A stretch of DNA of 64,000 nt from an uncultured bacterium (lineage in GTDB: Bacteria; Verrucomicrobiota; Lentisphaeria; Victivallales; UBA1829): assembly GCA_949297765.1 (NCBI GenBank), contig CASFTV010000001.1, forward strand, positions 349,340 through 413,339, in the 5' to 3' direction. The notes under the pieces were generated by a model. It made no database searches and was not told the DNA's origin. It was given only the letters and a program-made list of their open reading frames with translations. The position numbers and the translations under genes are program-made. Positions 51,795 to 59,739 of this stretch are shown one piece after another (the first letter of the stretch is position 1; each line of letters opens with the position of its first letter).

Positions 51795-52928
51795 ATGAAC
51801 CGTCCCTGGAAAATCGGCATTGTTTTCGACACGAAAAAAATCTATCTCGGCGGACACGACACGCACCTGTCGTTCCGCGGGCTTCCGAACGTTGAAGTTG
51901 TCGCGCTTGCGGACTCGAACACGGAAAAACTGGAAGAGCGCATGGCGGCGGTCCGGGCGAAGCGCCACTACACCGATTTCATTGAAATGTTCGACCGGGA
52001 GAAACCCGACATCGCCGTTCTAGCCTCCCGCCTGCCGGCCGACCATTTTGTACAGATCAAAGCGGCGGCGGAACGCGGCATCCACGTCCTCTGCGAAAAA
52101 CCGATGACCAACGATCTGCAGGAAGCCGATGAGCTGATCCGGATTGCCGAAGCGCACAATGTCAAGATCGCGGTGGCCCTTCTGGCGCGCCATGCACTGG
52201 TCTTCCGGACGATGAAACGGATGATTGAAGAGGGGGCGATCGGCACACCGCTCACATTCTACGGACGCGGCAAGGAGGACGAACGCGGCGGCGGTGAAGA
52301 CATGGTCGTGCTCGGATCTCATATTCTCGACATCGGCTGTTATCTGTTCGGGAATCCGGAGTCGGTTTCCGCGGAAGTGACCGTGGAGGGCCGGCCTCTG
52401 CGCCGGGAGGACCGGAGCGTGACCAAAGAGCCGCTCGGCCCCGTCGCCGGCGACAATGTCTTTGCACTGTTCCGTTTTCCGAACGAGGTCCGGGGAATTT
52501 TTGAAAGCCGGAAGGGATTGTTCAAGCAGCAGGTCCGGATGGGAGTTTCGGTCATCGGGACGGAGGGGATTCTCAGCGTCCGGTACGACAACGACCGGAA
52601 ACTCCGTCTGAGCCGCACGCCCTTCCCTCCCGAGGACGAGAGTGCCTATGAAGAAGTTCCGCTCGTCGAAACGCGGACCATTCCGGGCGCGACGGAGCCG
52701 GATTTCGGCTATCTCAAATATTTCACGGAGAACAACCGCTTCGCCGCGTGGGACCTGATCCGGGCGATTGAGGAGAACCGTCAACCGGCGGCAAATGCGT
52801 ACAATGCCCGCATGACGGTGGAGATGATCAACGGAGTCTATACCTCCCAGCTGGAGGGGCGGGTCATCCCCCTGCCCCTGAAAGACCGGACTCATCCGCT
52901 GGAGAAAAACGAGAGGAATGAAAAATGA
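51795..52928 (+). CDS. Gfo/Idh/MocA-family oxidoreductase
   Basis: This 377-residue protein is the second enzyme of this family in the operon. The first half has FRGLPNVEVVALADSN, the catalytic motif HVLCEKPMTND in its canonical Glu-Lys-Pro form, and RIAEAHNVKIAVALLARHAL. The C-terminal domain has LGSHILDIGCYLFG with the conserved Asp-x-x-x-Tyr-like motif. The N-terminus (WKIGIVFDTKKIYLGGHDTH) is slightly unusual in lacking the clear Gly-x-Gly-x-x-Gly. It oxidises a polyol, sugar or glycoside with NAD(P). It overlaps the downstream hydrolase gene by ATGA. Confidence 0.85.
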   Translation: MNRPWKIGIVFDTKKIYLGGHDTHLSFRGLPNVEVVALADSNTEKLEERMAAVRAKRHYTDFIEMFDREKPDIAVLASRLPADHFVQIKAAAERGIHVLCEKPMTNDLQEADELIRIAEAHNVKIAVALLARHALVFRTMKRMIEEGAIGTPLTFYGRGKEDERGGGEDMVVLGSHILDIGCYLFGNPESVSAEVTVEGRPLRREDRSVTKEPLGPVAGDNVFALFRFPNEVRGIFESRKGLFKQQVRMGVSVIGTEGILSVRYDNDRKLRLSRTPFPPEDESAYEEVPLVETRTIPGATEPDFGYLKYFTENNRFAAWDLIRAIEENRQPAANAYNARMTVEMINGVYTSQLEGRVIPLPLKDRTHPLEKNERNEK

Positions 52929-53701
52929 TTCTGGATTCGCATGTCCATCTGCCGTCGGCGAATCACGCGAAGGAGAGCGACGGGCCGTTTGTCTCCTATT
53001 TTTCCGACTGGAGGGCGGCGGCGGAATACAGCCGTCGCGCAGGGATCGGAGGAATGATCTTCACCACCTGGGAAGGCGTCTGGAGCGACACGGAGGAGGA
53101 ACTGGACTCCGCGAACCGGGAGGCATTGGAAATCTATGAAACGGACCCGAGCTTTTTCTATCCGGGCGCGAGCATTCATCCGGCGTTTCCGGAGACCTCG
53201 CTGAAATGGCTGAAAATCTTCCGGGAACGGGGCCTTGTCTGGGTCGGGGAGCTGGTCCATTACCGGGCGGGCCGGGGCGATTACGATCAGCCGCAATGGC
53301 TCCGGCTTTTTGAACTCTGCCGCGATTCGGGAATGATTGTCCAGCTCCATTCATCGCCGGGGGTGATTCGCCTGGCGAAGCTCCTTCCGGAGTTGAAAAT
53401 CGTGAATTCCCACATTGAAATTCCGCATCTCAGCGCGCTTGCGGAGTGTCCGAACGTCCTGCTCGACGTCAGCGGTTTTGCGGGCGGACTCCGTTTCAAT
53501 TCGATGGAATATGCCCGGAAGGAGCTCGGGGTGGAGCACCTTCTGTTCGGGACGGATTTCACCGTCTATGAACCGGAGGCGTTTCTTCTTCGCTCGCGCC
53601 ATGCCTTTCCCGATCCGGAGGAACGGGAAAAACTCTATTCGGGAAATCTGCTCCGTCTGCTGAACGCGGCAGGAGCGCTCAATCCATTTCACGGGAGATG
53701 A
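52925..53701 (+). CDS. amidohydrolase-superfamily metal-dependent hydrolase (lactonase-like)
   Basis: This 258-residue TIM-barrel protein begins MILDSHVHLP, the His-x-His metal motif, and continues with YPGASIHPAFPE, MIVQLHSSPGV, KIVNSHIEIPHLS and HLLFGTDFTVYE, the last Asp. The layout is like the amidohydrolase_2 group, which includes fuconolactone- and other sugar-lactone hydrolases. In an operon full of dehydrogenases, hydrolysis of a sugar lactone is the most economical guess. It is translationally coupled to the upstream oxidoreductase (ATGA) and lies 3 bases before the next gene. Confidence 0.8.
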   Translation: MILDSHVHLPSANHAKESDGPFVSYFSDWRAAAEYSRRAGIGGMIFTTWEGVWSDTEEELDSANREALEIYETDPSFFYPGASIHPAFPETSLKWLKIFRERGLVWVGELVHYRAGRGDYDQPQWLRLFELCRDSGMIVQLHSSPGVIRLAKLLPELKIVNSHIEIPHLSALAECPNVLLDVSGFAGGLRFNSMEYARKELGVEHLLFGTDFTVYEPEAFLLRSRHAFPDPEEREKLYSGNLLRLLNAAGALNPFHGR

Positions 53702-53704
53702 AAA

Positions 53705-54670
53705 ATGTATGCAATGCTGGTCGATGAAAACAGATCCATGCACTGGACAGAAGTTGCCGATCCGATTCCGAAGAAGGGGGAAATCCTGCTGGAGATCCAT
53801 GCTGCTGCGCTGAACCGCGCCGATCTGCTCCAGAGAGCGGGAAAATATCCTCCGCCTCCGGGATGGCCGGAATGGATGGGCCTCGAAGCGGCGGGGATTG
53901 TCCTCTCGGCTCCCGCGGGAAGCCGCTGGAAAGCCGGAGACAAAGTCTGCGCCCTGCTCGGAGGAGGCGGATATGCAGAAAAAATCGCCGTGCCGGAAGA
54001 GATGGTCATGCCGATTCCCGCCGGGCTTTCCATGACGGAAGGAGCATCGCTGCCTGAAACATTTGCCACGGCTTATTTAAATCTTGTGCTGGAAGCGGGC
54101 GTCAGCGCGGGGGAAACGGTCTTCATTCAGGCGGGTGCCAGCGGACTCGGGATTGCCGCCATTCAGATTGCAAAGGTCCTCGGGACCCGAGTGGTAACCA
54201 CGGTCAGTTCGACGGAAAAGGCGGAAGCGGTGCGGGCGCTCGGAGCGGATATCGTCGTGAACCGGAAGACGGATGATCTCGGCAGAATCCTTGACGAAAA
54301 CCCCGTTGACGTGGTTCTCGACTGCGTGGGCGGAACGGGTCTCGGGAAACATCTGGAAAAACTCGCGCCCGGAGGCCGCTGGATCCTGGTTTCGACCCTT
54401 GGAGGGGAACACGCGGAAATCGCGCTGCGTCCGATTCTGAAACGCGGACTCCGGCTGATCGGCAGCACGCTCCGCAGCCGTCCGACGGCGATGAAAGGAC
54501 GCATTCTCTCCGCCCTGACGGAACGAATCTGGCCGGAAATCGAAGCGGGAAGAATCCGTCCGGTGATCTGCAGAACATTTCCGGTCCAGGCGGCGGAGGA
54601 GGCGCATGCCGTTCTGGAACGCGGAGAAAACATCGGAAAAGTCGTCCTGACGGTGCGGACCGGAGAATGA
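53705..54670 (+). CDS. quinone-oxidoreductase-type MDR protein (PIG3-like)
   Basis: The N-terminal half of this 321-residue MDR protein has AALNRADLLQRAGKYPPPPG followed by MGLEAAG, a signature of the zinc-free PIG3/QOR group. The Rossmann half has VFIQAGASGLGIAAIQIAKV, GADIVVNRKTDDL and VDVVLDCVGG. The end, NIGKVVLTV, is also typical. These enzymes use NADPH to reduce quinones or enones. Its presence with sugar dehydrogenases suggests an enone or keto intermediate. It is coupled on both sides (3-base gap upstream, 4-base overlap downstream). Confidence 0.85.
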   Translation: MYAMLVDENRSMHWTEVADPIPKKGEILLEIHAAALNRADLLQRAGKYPPPPGWPEWMGLEAAGIVLSAPAGSRWKAGDKVCALLGGGGYAEKIAVPEEMVMPIPAGLSMTEGASLPETFATAYLNLVLEAGVSAGETVFIQAGASGLGIAAIQIAKVLGTRVVTTVSSTEKAEAVRALGADIVVNRKTDDLGRILDENPVDVVLDCVGGTGLGKHLEKLAPGGRWILVSTLGGEHAEIALRPILKRGLRLIGSTLRSRPTAMKGRILSALTERIWPEIEAGRIRPVICRTFPVQAAEEAHAVLERGENIGKVVLTVRTGE

Positions 54671-55941
54671 ATGAACCCGTCTATCCGATTGCCCGGAAAC
54701 ACCGGCTCCGGGCAATGCTGTTCTGCGGAGCGATGCTTTACTTTTTCGCGAATGTGCAGCGGGTGGCGATTCCGGGATCGGTGTTCAGTCTTCTGCAGGA
54801 GGAGCTGAATGTTTCCGCGCCGTACATTACCGCTCTGGGCTCGGCGTTCATGTATGTGTATGCGGCGAATCAGCTGTTCATCGGGCTTCTGGCGGACCGG
54901 TACGGCGGCGGCCGGGTCATTATGACAGGAGCGCTGCTGTTCTGTACGGGATCGCTGCTGTTTCCCTTCACGCATTCGCTGGTGCTGCTGTATCTGAGCC
55001 GTGCGCTGACGGGACTGGGGGCGAGTGCGCTGTATCTGAGTCTGATCAAGGAGACGATCCGGATTTTCAACCGGGAGTACGGGATCGCCGTTTCAGTGAT
55101 TATCATGATCGGCTATGCGGGAGGAATCGCGGCGAATGCACCGTTTGTCGCGGGAGTGGAGGAACTCGGCCTGAAAAACATGCTGGTCCTGACCGGGATT
55201 CTCTCCGTTGTGTTTTACGGACTCTATCTGCTGCTCGGATCGACGCTGCGTCTGCCGCCGGTGCAGAAGATTCCGATCAGCTTCCGGAAGTTTGGAACCG
55301 TGCTGAAATCACGCCACAACTGTGAACTGTTCCTGTTCAGCGGGGTGAATTTCGGACTGTATTATGTGATCCAGACGGTCATCGGGAAAAAATTTCTGGA
55401 GGATTTCTGCCGGATGAATTCAAGCTCCGCGGCGTGGATTCTTTCGCTGATGGGAACGATTTCGGCGTTTTCCGGAGTGATGTTTGCCGTGCTCAGCCGG
55501 ATGACGGGAAACCGGAGAAGAATTTTCTGCCGTCTAGCGGGATGGATCTGCCTCGGCGTGTTTCTGTCGATCACGATTCTGATCCTGCTTGATTTCCGAA
55601 GTCCGGCCGTTGCGGTTCTGCTGTGTCTTTTTTCGCTGACGGCGAGCATGTCGTCGATCACGATTCCGCTGCTGCGGGAGACGAATCCGGAGAACGATGC
55701 GGGAGCGTCCATCAGTTTCATGAATTTCAGTTTTTATCTTTCCGTTGCGGTGTTCGGGAATCTTGCGGGATTTCTGATGGATCTTTTTCCGGCGCAGCGG
55801 ATCGACGGAATTCTGGTCTATGGACGGAATTCCTATCTTGCGCTTTTTGGGGTTCTGACTCTTTTTGCCGTTCCGGTTTTCTACGGTGCCATGCGGATGC
55901 GGGAAACCCGCGGACAGAAAGATAGAAGACCGGACGGATAA
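54667..55941 (+). CDS. major facilitator superfamily transporter
   Basis: This 424-residue protein has twelve hydrophobic segments. The loop between helices 2 and 3 reads GLLADRYGGGRVIM, the MFS 'Gly-x-x-x-Asp-Arg-x-Gly-Arg' signature. FLSRALTGLGASALYLSLIKE-like text follows for helices 4-5, and a second half begins near LKSRHNCELFLFSGV. It ends MRMRETRGQKDRRPDG in the cytoplasm. As last gene of the operon it is the likely importer for the pathway substrate. It overlaps the upstream MDR gene by ATGA. Downstream, 103 bases separate it from the convergent AsmA-like gene and show no clear terminator. Confidence 0.85.
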   Translation: MNEPVYPIARKHRLRAMLFCGAMLYFFANVQRVAIPGSVFSLLQEELNVSAPYITALGSAFMYVYAANQLFIGLLADRYGGGRVIMTGALLFCTGSLLFPFTHSLVLLYLSRALTGLGASALYLSLIKETIRIFNREYGIAVSVIIMIGYAGGIAANAPFVAGVEELGLKNMLVLTGILSVVFYGLYLLLGSTLRLPPVQKIPISFRKFGTVLKSRHNCELFLFSGVNFGLYYVIQTVIGKKFLEDFCRMNSSSAAWILSLMGTISAFSGVMFAVLSRMTGNRRRIFCRLAGWICLGVFLSITILILLDFRSPAVAVLLCLFSLTASMSSITIPLLRETNPENDAGASISFMNFSFYLSVAVFGNLAGFLMDLFPAQRIDGILVYGRNSYLALFGVLTLFAVPVFYGAMRMRETRGQKDRRPDG

Positions 55942-56044
55942 ACCGGAATACCCCGATCCCGTTTTTCAGCGGCACCCTGCACAGGAATCCCGCATCCGAA
56001 TTCGCCGGGAAAGAGAATTTAGCGAATCCGGCTGGAATCGGAAT

Positions 56045-56848
56045 TCACTTTTTGATTCCGGATTTCAGAAATCCGCCGACATCCCGGAGCAGGGAATCCA
56101 TCGTGTTGAGAACCTTTCCTCCCGCATCCGTGATATCCTTCATGGAGGGGAATGCCTCTCCGACAGCCTCCAGAACGCCAAGCGTGAGTTTGTTCAGAAT
56201 GACCGCGGTCAGATTCAGCGCGCTGATCCCCTCTTCCCCCTGACCGAGATTGTCCAGTTCGATCGGAACGATCGGAATCGGCGCTTTTGTGGTCGGCAGT
56301 CCGGGAGCCGAAGCAACCACATTGACAAAAATCGACGTCAGGTTCAAGTCATTCACCTGAAGGCGGAGTTCCTCTTTCGCCTCTTCTTTTTCCGGCTCCG
56401 GTTTCTCCTGTTCTTTTTTCTCCGTGCTTCCCGTAAATTCCGCAAGGTTCGCATTCAGCTGCGAGAGGTTGTTGGAAAGACGTGTCGCCGAAACTTCAAA
56501 GTAGACATCCACCCCGGTGAGGGTGAACTCCTCCACAATCAGTTTTTTCGCGAAGAAAGACGACAGCGCAACATCCACGCGGATGTGCTTGACCGTCAAA
56601 GCCCGGTCGTTTTTGAACCCTTCCGGATTTCCGACGAACAGGTCGCGGATGTCAACCACCCCCGTAAGGACATTGATCGAGACCGATCCCACCGTGACAG
56701 GCGCACCCAGCGCCTTCGGTCCGATCGTAGTCAGAGCCGACTTCACGATGGATCCGAGAAACAGCAGAACTGCAACAATCAGCACAACGAGAATGCCGAC
56801 CACCCACCCTGTGATTTTCCAGATTTTCTTTTTCTTCTTTGCATCCAT
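56045..56848 (-). CDS. AsmA-like / DUF748-type membrane-anchored protein
   Basis: This 267-residue protein has a lysine-rich start (MDAKKKKKIWK) and one membrane helix (GWVVGILVVLIVAVLLFLGS). An AsmA-like beta region follows (PVTVGSVSINVLTGVVDIRD, LFVGNPEGFKN), with a charged linker rich in Glu/Lys (about 150-170) and a C-terminal helix. AsmA-family proteins are inner-membrane anchored and implicated in lipid transfer to the outer membrane or its homeostasis. This is a short form. AGGAGGTGG precedes the ATG at 56848, and an upstream in-frame extension would overlap the phage terminator. It is probably a single-gene unit. Confidence 0.75.
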   Translation of the reverse strand: MDAKKKKKIWKITGWVVGILVVLIVAVLLFLGSIVKSALTTIGPKALGAPVTVGSVSINVLTGVVDIRDLFVGNPEGFKNDRALTVKHIRVDVALSSFFAKKLIVEEFTLTGVDVYFEVSATRLSNNLSQLNANLAEFTGSTEKKEQEKPEPEKEEAKEELRLQVNDLNLTSIFVNVVASAPGLPTTKAPIPIVPIELDNLGQGEEGISALNLTAVILNKLTLGVLEAVGEAFPSMKDITDAGGKVLNTMDSLLRDVGGFLKSGIKK

Positions 56849-56945
56849 CGTTCCACCTCCTGTTGACCATTCAAGTTCATCCGGAATATAGGTCCGAAAC
56901 CGGAAAAATGCAAAACCCGTTTCAGAAAAAATTTCCATCCGGGAC

Positions 56946-56987
56946 AAAAAAACGGGGAAATCCGGCAGCTCATCCGGAAATCCCCGT
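56946..56987 (-). terminator. terminator of the phage head operon
   Basis: On the minus strand a stem with ACGGGGA / TCCCCGT and an inner CCGG / CCGG, two mismatches between them, is followed by seven T. It begins about 19 bases after the stop of the last phage gene. Confidence 0.8.
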
Positions 56988-57005
56988 TCAGGAAGCGATC
57001 GGAAT

Positions 57006-57512
57006 TCATCCTCTCCGCAGAACGCCGCAGACCGATCCTCCGCTTCCCGTTTCCGCACAATCGGAACGGAGACGCCCGAATGCACGGACCCAGTCCAGTG
57101 CATCCGGTGAAATCTTCCGATCCGCGCTCTCCGAACCGATGGAAAGGGAAAGCCCTCCCATTGCGGCGCTTTTGATCCCGGTCCGGCGGAAGCGGCGGAG
57201 TTTCTGCAGTTCCGGATCCGCCAGATGAAACGCCTGCTCGCAGACAGCGTGTTTGACGGCATCGGGAATCGTCGTTTCCGGAACGGCTTCCCCGTCTGCA
57301 TCCACGACGCCTTTGCGCGGCCAGCGGAGTTCCTGTCCGGGAACGGCCGGTCTTCCGTTCCAGATCATGCAGGAATCCAGCAGTTCACCCGCCCGGCTGA
57401 GCGCGCTGATTTTCTCCTCCCGGGAAAGGGTGTTCCAGAAGGCGGCATCTTCCCGTCCGGCTGCACAGGAATCCGCTTCTTCCGGAGAGGCGTAGAGCAG
57501 TTTTAAACTCAT
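57006..57512 (-). CDS. phage DnaT-like / neck protein homologue (head-completion type)
   Basis: The segment DAAFWNTLSREEKISALSRA, LDSCMIWNGRPAVPGQELRW and PRKGVVDADGEAVPETTIPD in this 168-residue protein matches the phage 'DnaT-like ssDNA-binding' family. Its typical core is '...Trp-x-Gly-x-x-x-x-x-x-Gln-x-Leu-x-Trp-Pro-Arg'. Despite the name these are found in head-tail junction positions of phage structural operons. Helical repeats of the N-terminal half resemble head-completion proteins. It is the last of four phage genes in one leftward operon and is intact. A hairpin at 57531-57564 lies between it and the preceding gene. Confidence 0.72.
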   Translation of the reverse strand: MSLKLLYASPEEADSCAAGREDAAFWNTLSREEKISALSRAGELLDSCMIWNGRPAVPGQELRWPRKGVVDADGEAVPETTIPDAVKHAVCEQAFHLADPELQKLRRFRRTGIKSAAMGGLSLSIGSESADRKISPDALDWVRAFGRLRSDCAETGSGGSVCGVLRRG

Positions 57513-57530
57513 TTATCCCTCTTGTTTCCC

Positions 57531-57564
57531 GGGAGTCCGCCGTTTGAACAAGTGGCGGACTCCC
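57531..57564. repeat. perfect inverted repeat inside the phage operon
   Basis: GGGAGTCCGCC (57531-57541) and GGCGGACTCCC (57554-57564) give an 11-base stem with a 12-base loop. No T run follows on the coding strand, so it may be a processing or partial-termination site. Confidence 0.6.
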
Positions 57565-57577
57565 GTTCTGGTCGATG

Positions 57578-57970
57578 TCAGGCTTTATGGGCGAATCCCA
57601 CGGAGACGGCGCCGGCGGAAAGATCCGCATCCGCCGCAATGGAGATCTTCTTCCAGGCCGGAAGCGTGGAAACCGGAACGAAGCGGAACAGCTCCTCCCC
57701 TTTCACCAGAGTTTTCCCGCTCAGGGTGCAGATACGGGCGCATTCGGCGAATTCGCCGTCTCGGGCCTCGGCTCCGAGAAGGGAGACGGTCAGATTCTTC
57801 TCTTCCGGGATCGCGACTCCGGTTTCCACCCGGCCGACAAGTTCCAGGCCGAGCTGGGTTCCGTTGCAGAGAAAGGGTTTCGAGGTCACGGTATCCGCAT
57901 TGGGCAGGGCGGTGAGAAACACGGGATTCGAATCCCGCAGTTCCGAGGAAACAGTTCTTGAAAAGCTCAT
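57578..57970 (-). CDS. small phage structural protein, Bbp16-like
   Basis: This 130-residue, mainly beta protein (NPVFLTALPNADTVTSKPFL; LGLELVGRVETGVAIPEEKN; FVPVSTLPAWKKISIAADAD) resembles the capsid-decoration protein Bbp16 of the BPP-1-type phages. There it lies directly after the major capsid gene, as here. The order capsid - decoration - neck protein supports this. AAGGA lies 8 bases before the ATG, the same ribosome-binding sequence as for the capsid gene. Sequence similarity judged by eye is weak, so the name is provisional. Confidence 0.55.
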   Translation of the reverse strand: MSFSRTVSSELRDSNPVFLTALPNADTVTSKPFLCNGTQLGLELVGRVETGVAIPEEKNLTVSLLGAEARDGEFAECARICTLSGKTLVKGEELFRFVPVSTLPAWKKISIAADADLSAGAVSVGFAHKA

Positions 57971-58009
57971 AAAAAGATTCCTTATGCTGTTGGTTTGAGA
58001 GGAAGAAAA

Positions 58010-58933
58010 TCAGAGAGAGACCGTATCTTCGGTGCCGTTGTCGAAGTTGAAACTTGTGACAATCGGAACGCCGTTCCAGGCCTCGATCTGCGTGGAGATT
58101 CCGGTATCTCCGGCAAGGATGGTCATGTGTTCCAGCTTGCAGGTCGTACCGAGATAGGCTTTGACCGCCGGATGGCAGAAAATGAAGGTGTTCTGTCCGG
58201 CACGGGCGTCGATGAGGAGTTTGTCCATCTGGCGCATAGTCGGGAAGGTCCGGGCAGAGGCGTTGTCGGCTTCGATGTCGCAGTTGACGATCGCGCTGAC
58301 GTAGTCCGGATTGGCAAGCTGAAGGCCGAAGTAGGTTTTCAGGCGCATTCCGTAGACCAGACGGCCTTCGGCGTTTTTGTAGAGATTTCCTCCGGCGATC
58401 GGGGTCAGGTCGAAGGTTTTTCCGTCGCCGAATCCGGCGGGATCGTAAACGCCGGTGATCTCGCCCGGGACATAGTGGACACAGAGGATCGTATAATTCC
58501 GCGAACCGCTTCCGCCCGCGGACTGGACATTGCCGTTTTTCAGGGCGAAGGCGCGGAATCCGTCATACAGGATGCTGTGTTCCGCGGACATGCCGGTTTT
58601 GCGGAGAACGGGAGTCGCCTTTTTCGCAAAATAGGCGGCGGGACCTCCGAGTTTGCGGGCGGTGTCCTCGCCGACCTCCATCTCGCCGCCGATGATCGAA
58701 AGATCGGTCTGCAGAAGTTCCGAATCGGTTTCGACGGACGGGAGCGGAGCATCCAGATCCACGATGTCCCCTCCGGTCACATCCTTCATGGATTCATACA
58801 CGTTCCAGAGACCGTGCGAAGAAGGTTCCATCGGAAGATTTTTCAGGATCGGCGCCTCGCAGGTGATTGCGTCAACCACCGCAAGCTGATTCCGTTCCGG
58901 GCCGAGTGCGATTTCATAAAGAGACGATGCCAT
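58010..58933 (-). CDS. phage major capsid protein (BPP-1 Bbp17-like)
   Basis: This 307-residue protein starts MASSLYEIALGPERNQLAVV. It has an N-terminal arm and then segments such as GEMEVGEDTARKLGGPAAYF, NPDYVSAIVNCDIEADNASA, TMRQMDKLLIDARAGQNTFI, FCHPAVKAYLGTT and IEAWNGVPIVTSF. The last, with its Gly-Val-Pro-Ile and preceding beta strands, is characteristic of the final core of HK97-fold capsids of the BPP-1 kind. The fold assignment is by pattern, not by alignment. AAAGGA is 9 bases before the ATG at 58933. The gene is complete and has no frameshift. It follows the scaffold gene by 38 bases. Confidence 0.72.
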   Translation of the reverse strand: MASSLYEIALGPERNQLAVVDAITCEAPILKNLPMEPSSHGLWNVYESMKDVTGGDIVDLDAPLPSVETDSELLQTDLSIIGGEMEVGEDTARKLGGPAAYFAKKATPVLRKTGMSAEHSILYDGFRAFALKNGNVQSAGGSGSRNYTILCVHYVPGEITGVYDPAGFGDGKTFDLTPIAGGNLYKNAEGRLVYGMRLKTYFGLQLANPDYVSAIVNCDIEADNASARTFPTMRQMDKLLIDARAGQNTFIFCHPAVKAYLGTTCKLEHMTILAGDTGISTQIEAWNGVPIVTSFNFDNGTEDTVSL

Positions 58934-58971
58934 GATGAAGATTCCTTTCGTTGATTGGTTTGATCTTCGTG

Positions 58972-59568
58972 TTATTTGTGTTTGTTCCAGGATTCCGCGA
59001 TGACTTCCGCCATCGTTGCGTTTCCGAGCGGACGGACGCGGGCGAACGAGCACTGTCGGACTCCCGCGGAACGGGAAGGATTCAGCCAGTGCGGAGATTC
59101 CTTCAACTGTTTTTCAAGCCACTCGGCAACGGGAAGAGCGCCGTTTTCCTCCCGGCAGCGGACAATGTCCCCTTCTCCGATCTCAAAAACAGACGCCCGC
59201 GCAAGGACATCGGGAAGAGCTTCGGGACGAACCCCCATCCGGATCGCCGTCTCCCGCAGGACATTTTGAATCCGTTCCGTCCGGAATTCGGAATCACGCG
59301 AGGCCAGTCTGCTTTTCAGTCCGGCGAACTCCCCGGCGAATCCCTCGAACTCCTCCGGCGAAATTCCGTTCCGTTCGCACGCCGCCCGGATTTTCTCCGC
59401 ATCGGCGAGCTCCTTTCCCATCGTTTCCCGGAGGGAGCGGAACTCCTCCTCGGGCCGGACCCCCTCCACTCCGGTGAGAGTCCAGACTCCGGGAGATGTT
59501 TCAGAGTACAGTTCCCTGAACTTCTCCGGAACGTCGGCGATGTCGTGAAAAACCGCTTTCAACGCCAT
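58972..59568 (-). CDS. phage scaffold-like protein
   Basis: The N-terminus of this 198-residue protein, MALKAVFHDIADVPEKFREL, with ETSPGVWTLTGVEGVRP, matches the common phage scaffolding pattern ('Met-Ala-Leu-Lys-Ala-x-x-x-x-Leu-x-x-Val-Pro-Glu...Leu-Tyr'). Charged coiled-coil heptads follow (EEFRSLRETMGKELADAEKI). It ends with a short conserved-looking helix, TMAEVIAESWNKHK. It is the first gene of the phage operon; the capsid gene follows. AGGAGA is 8 bases before the ATG at 59568; an upstream in-frame ATG at 59602 has no ribosome-binding site. No portal, protease or terminase gene precedes it. Confidence 0.75.
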   Translation of the reverse strand: MALKAVFHDIADVPEKFRELYSETSPGVWTLTGVEGVRPEEEFRSLRETMGKELADAEKIRAACERNGISPEEFEGFAGEFAGLKSRLASRDSEFRTERIQNVLRETAIRMGVRPEALPDVLARASVFEIGEGDIVRCREENGALPVAEWLEKQLKESPHWLNPSRSAGVRQCSFARVRPLGNATMAEVIAESWNKHK

Positions 59569-59662
59569 ACACTTTCTCCTGTTTTCCGGATACGCCTTCA
59601 TGACGCATCCGCTCCGGAATTTCCCTGTCAACCGAAAAAAACAAGAAAAACACGGATCCCGA

Positions 59663-59691
59663 TTGAAAAAAAGGATTCGGAATGATATCTT
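59663..59691 (+). promoter_or_regulatory. promoter of argG
   Basis: TTGAAA (59663-59668) and TATCTT (59686-59691) are separated by 17 bases. AAAGGAG precedes the ATG. Confidence 0.55.
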
Positions 59692-59739
59692 ATCCGACAA
59701 TAAAAACCGGAAACCAAACAAGATAAAGGAGTTTTTATC

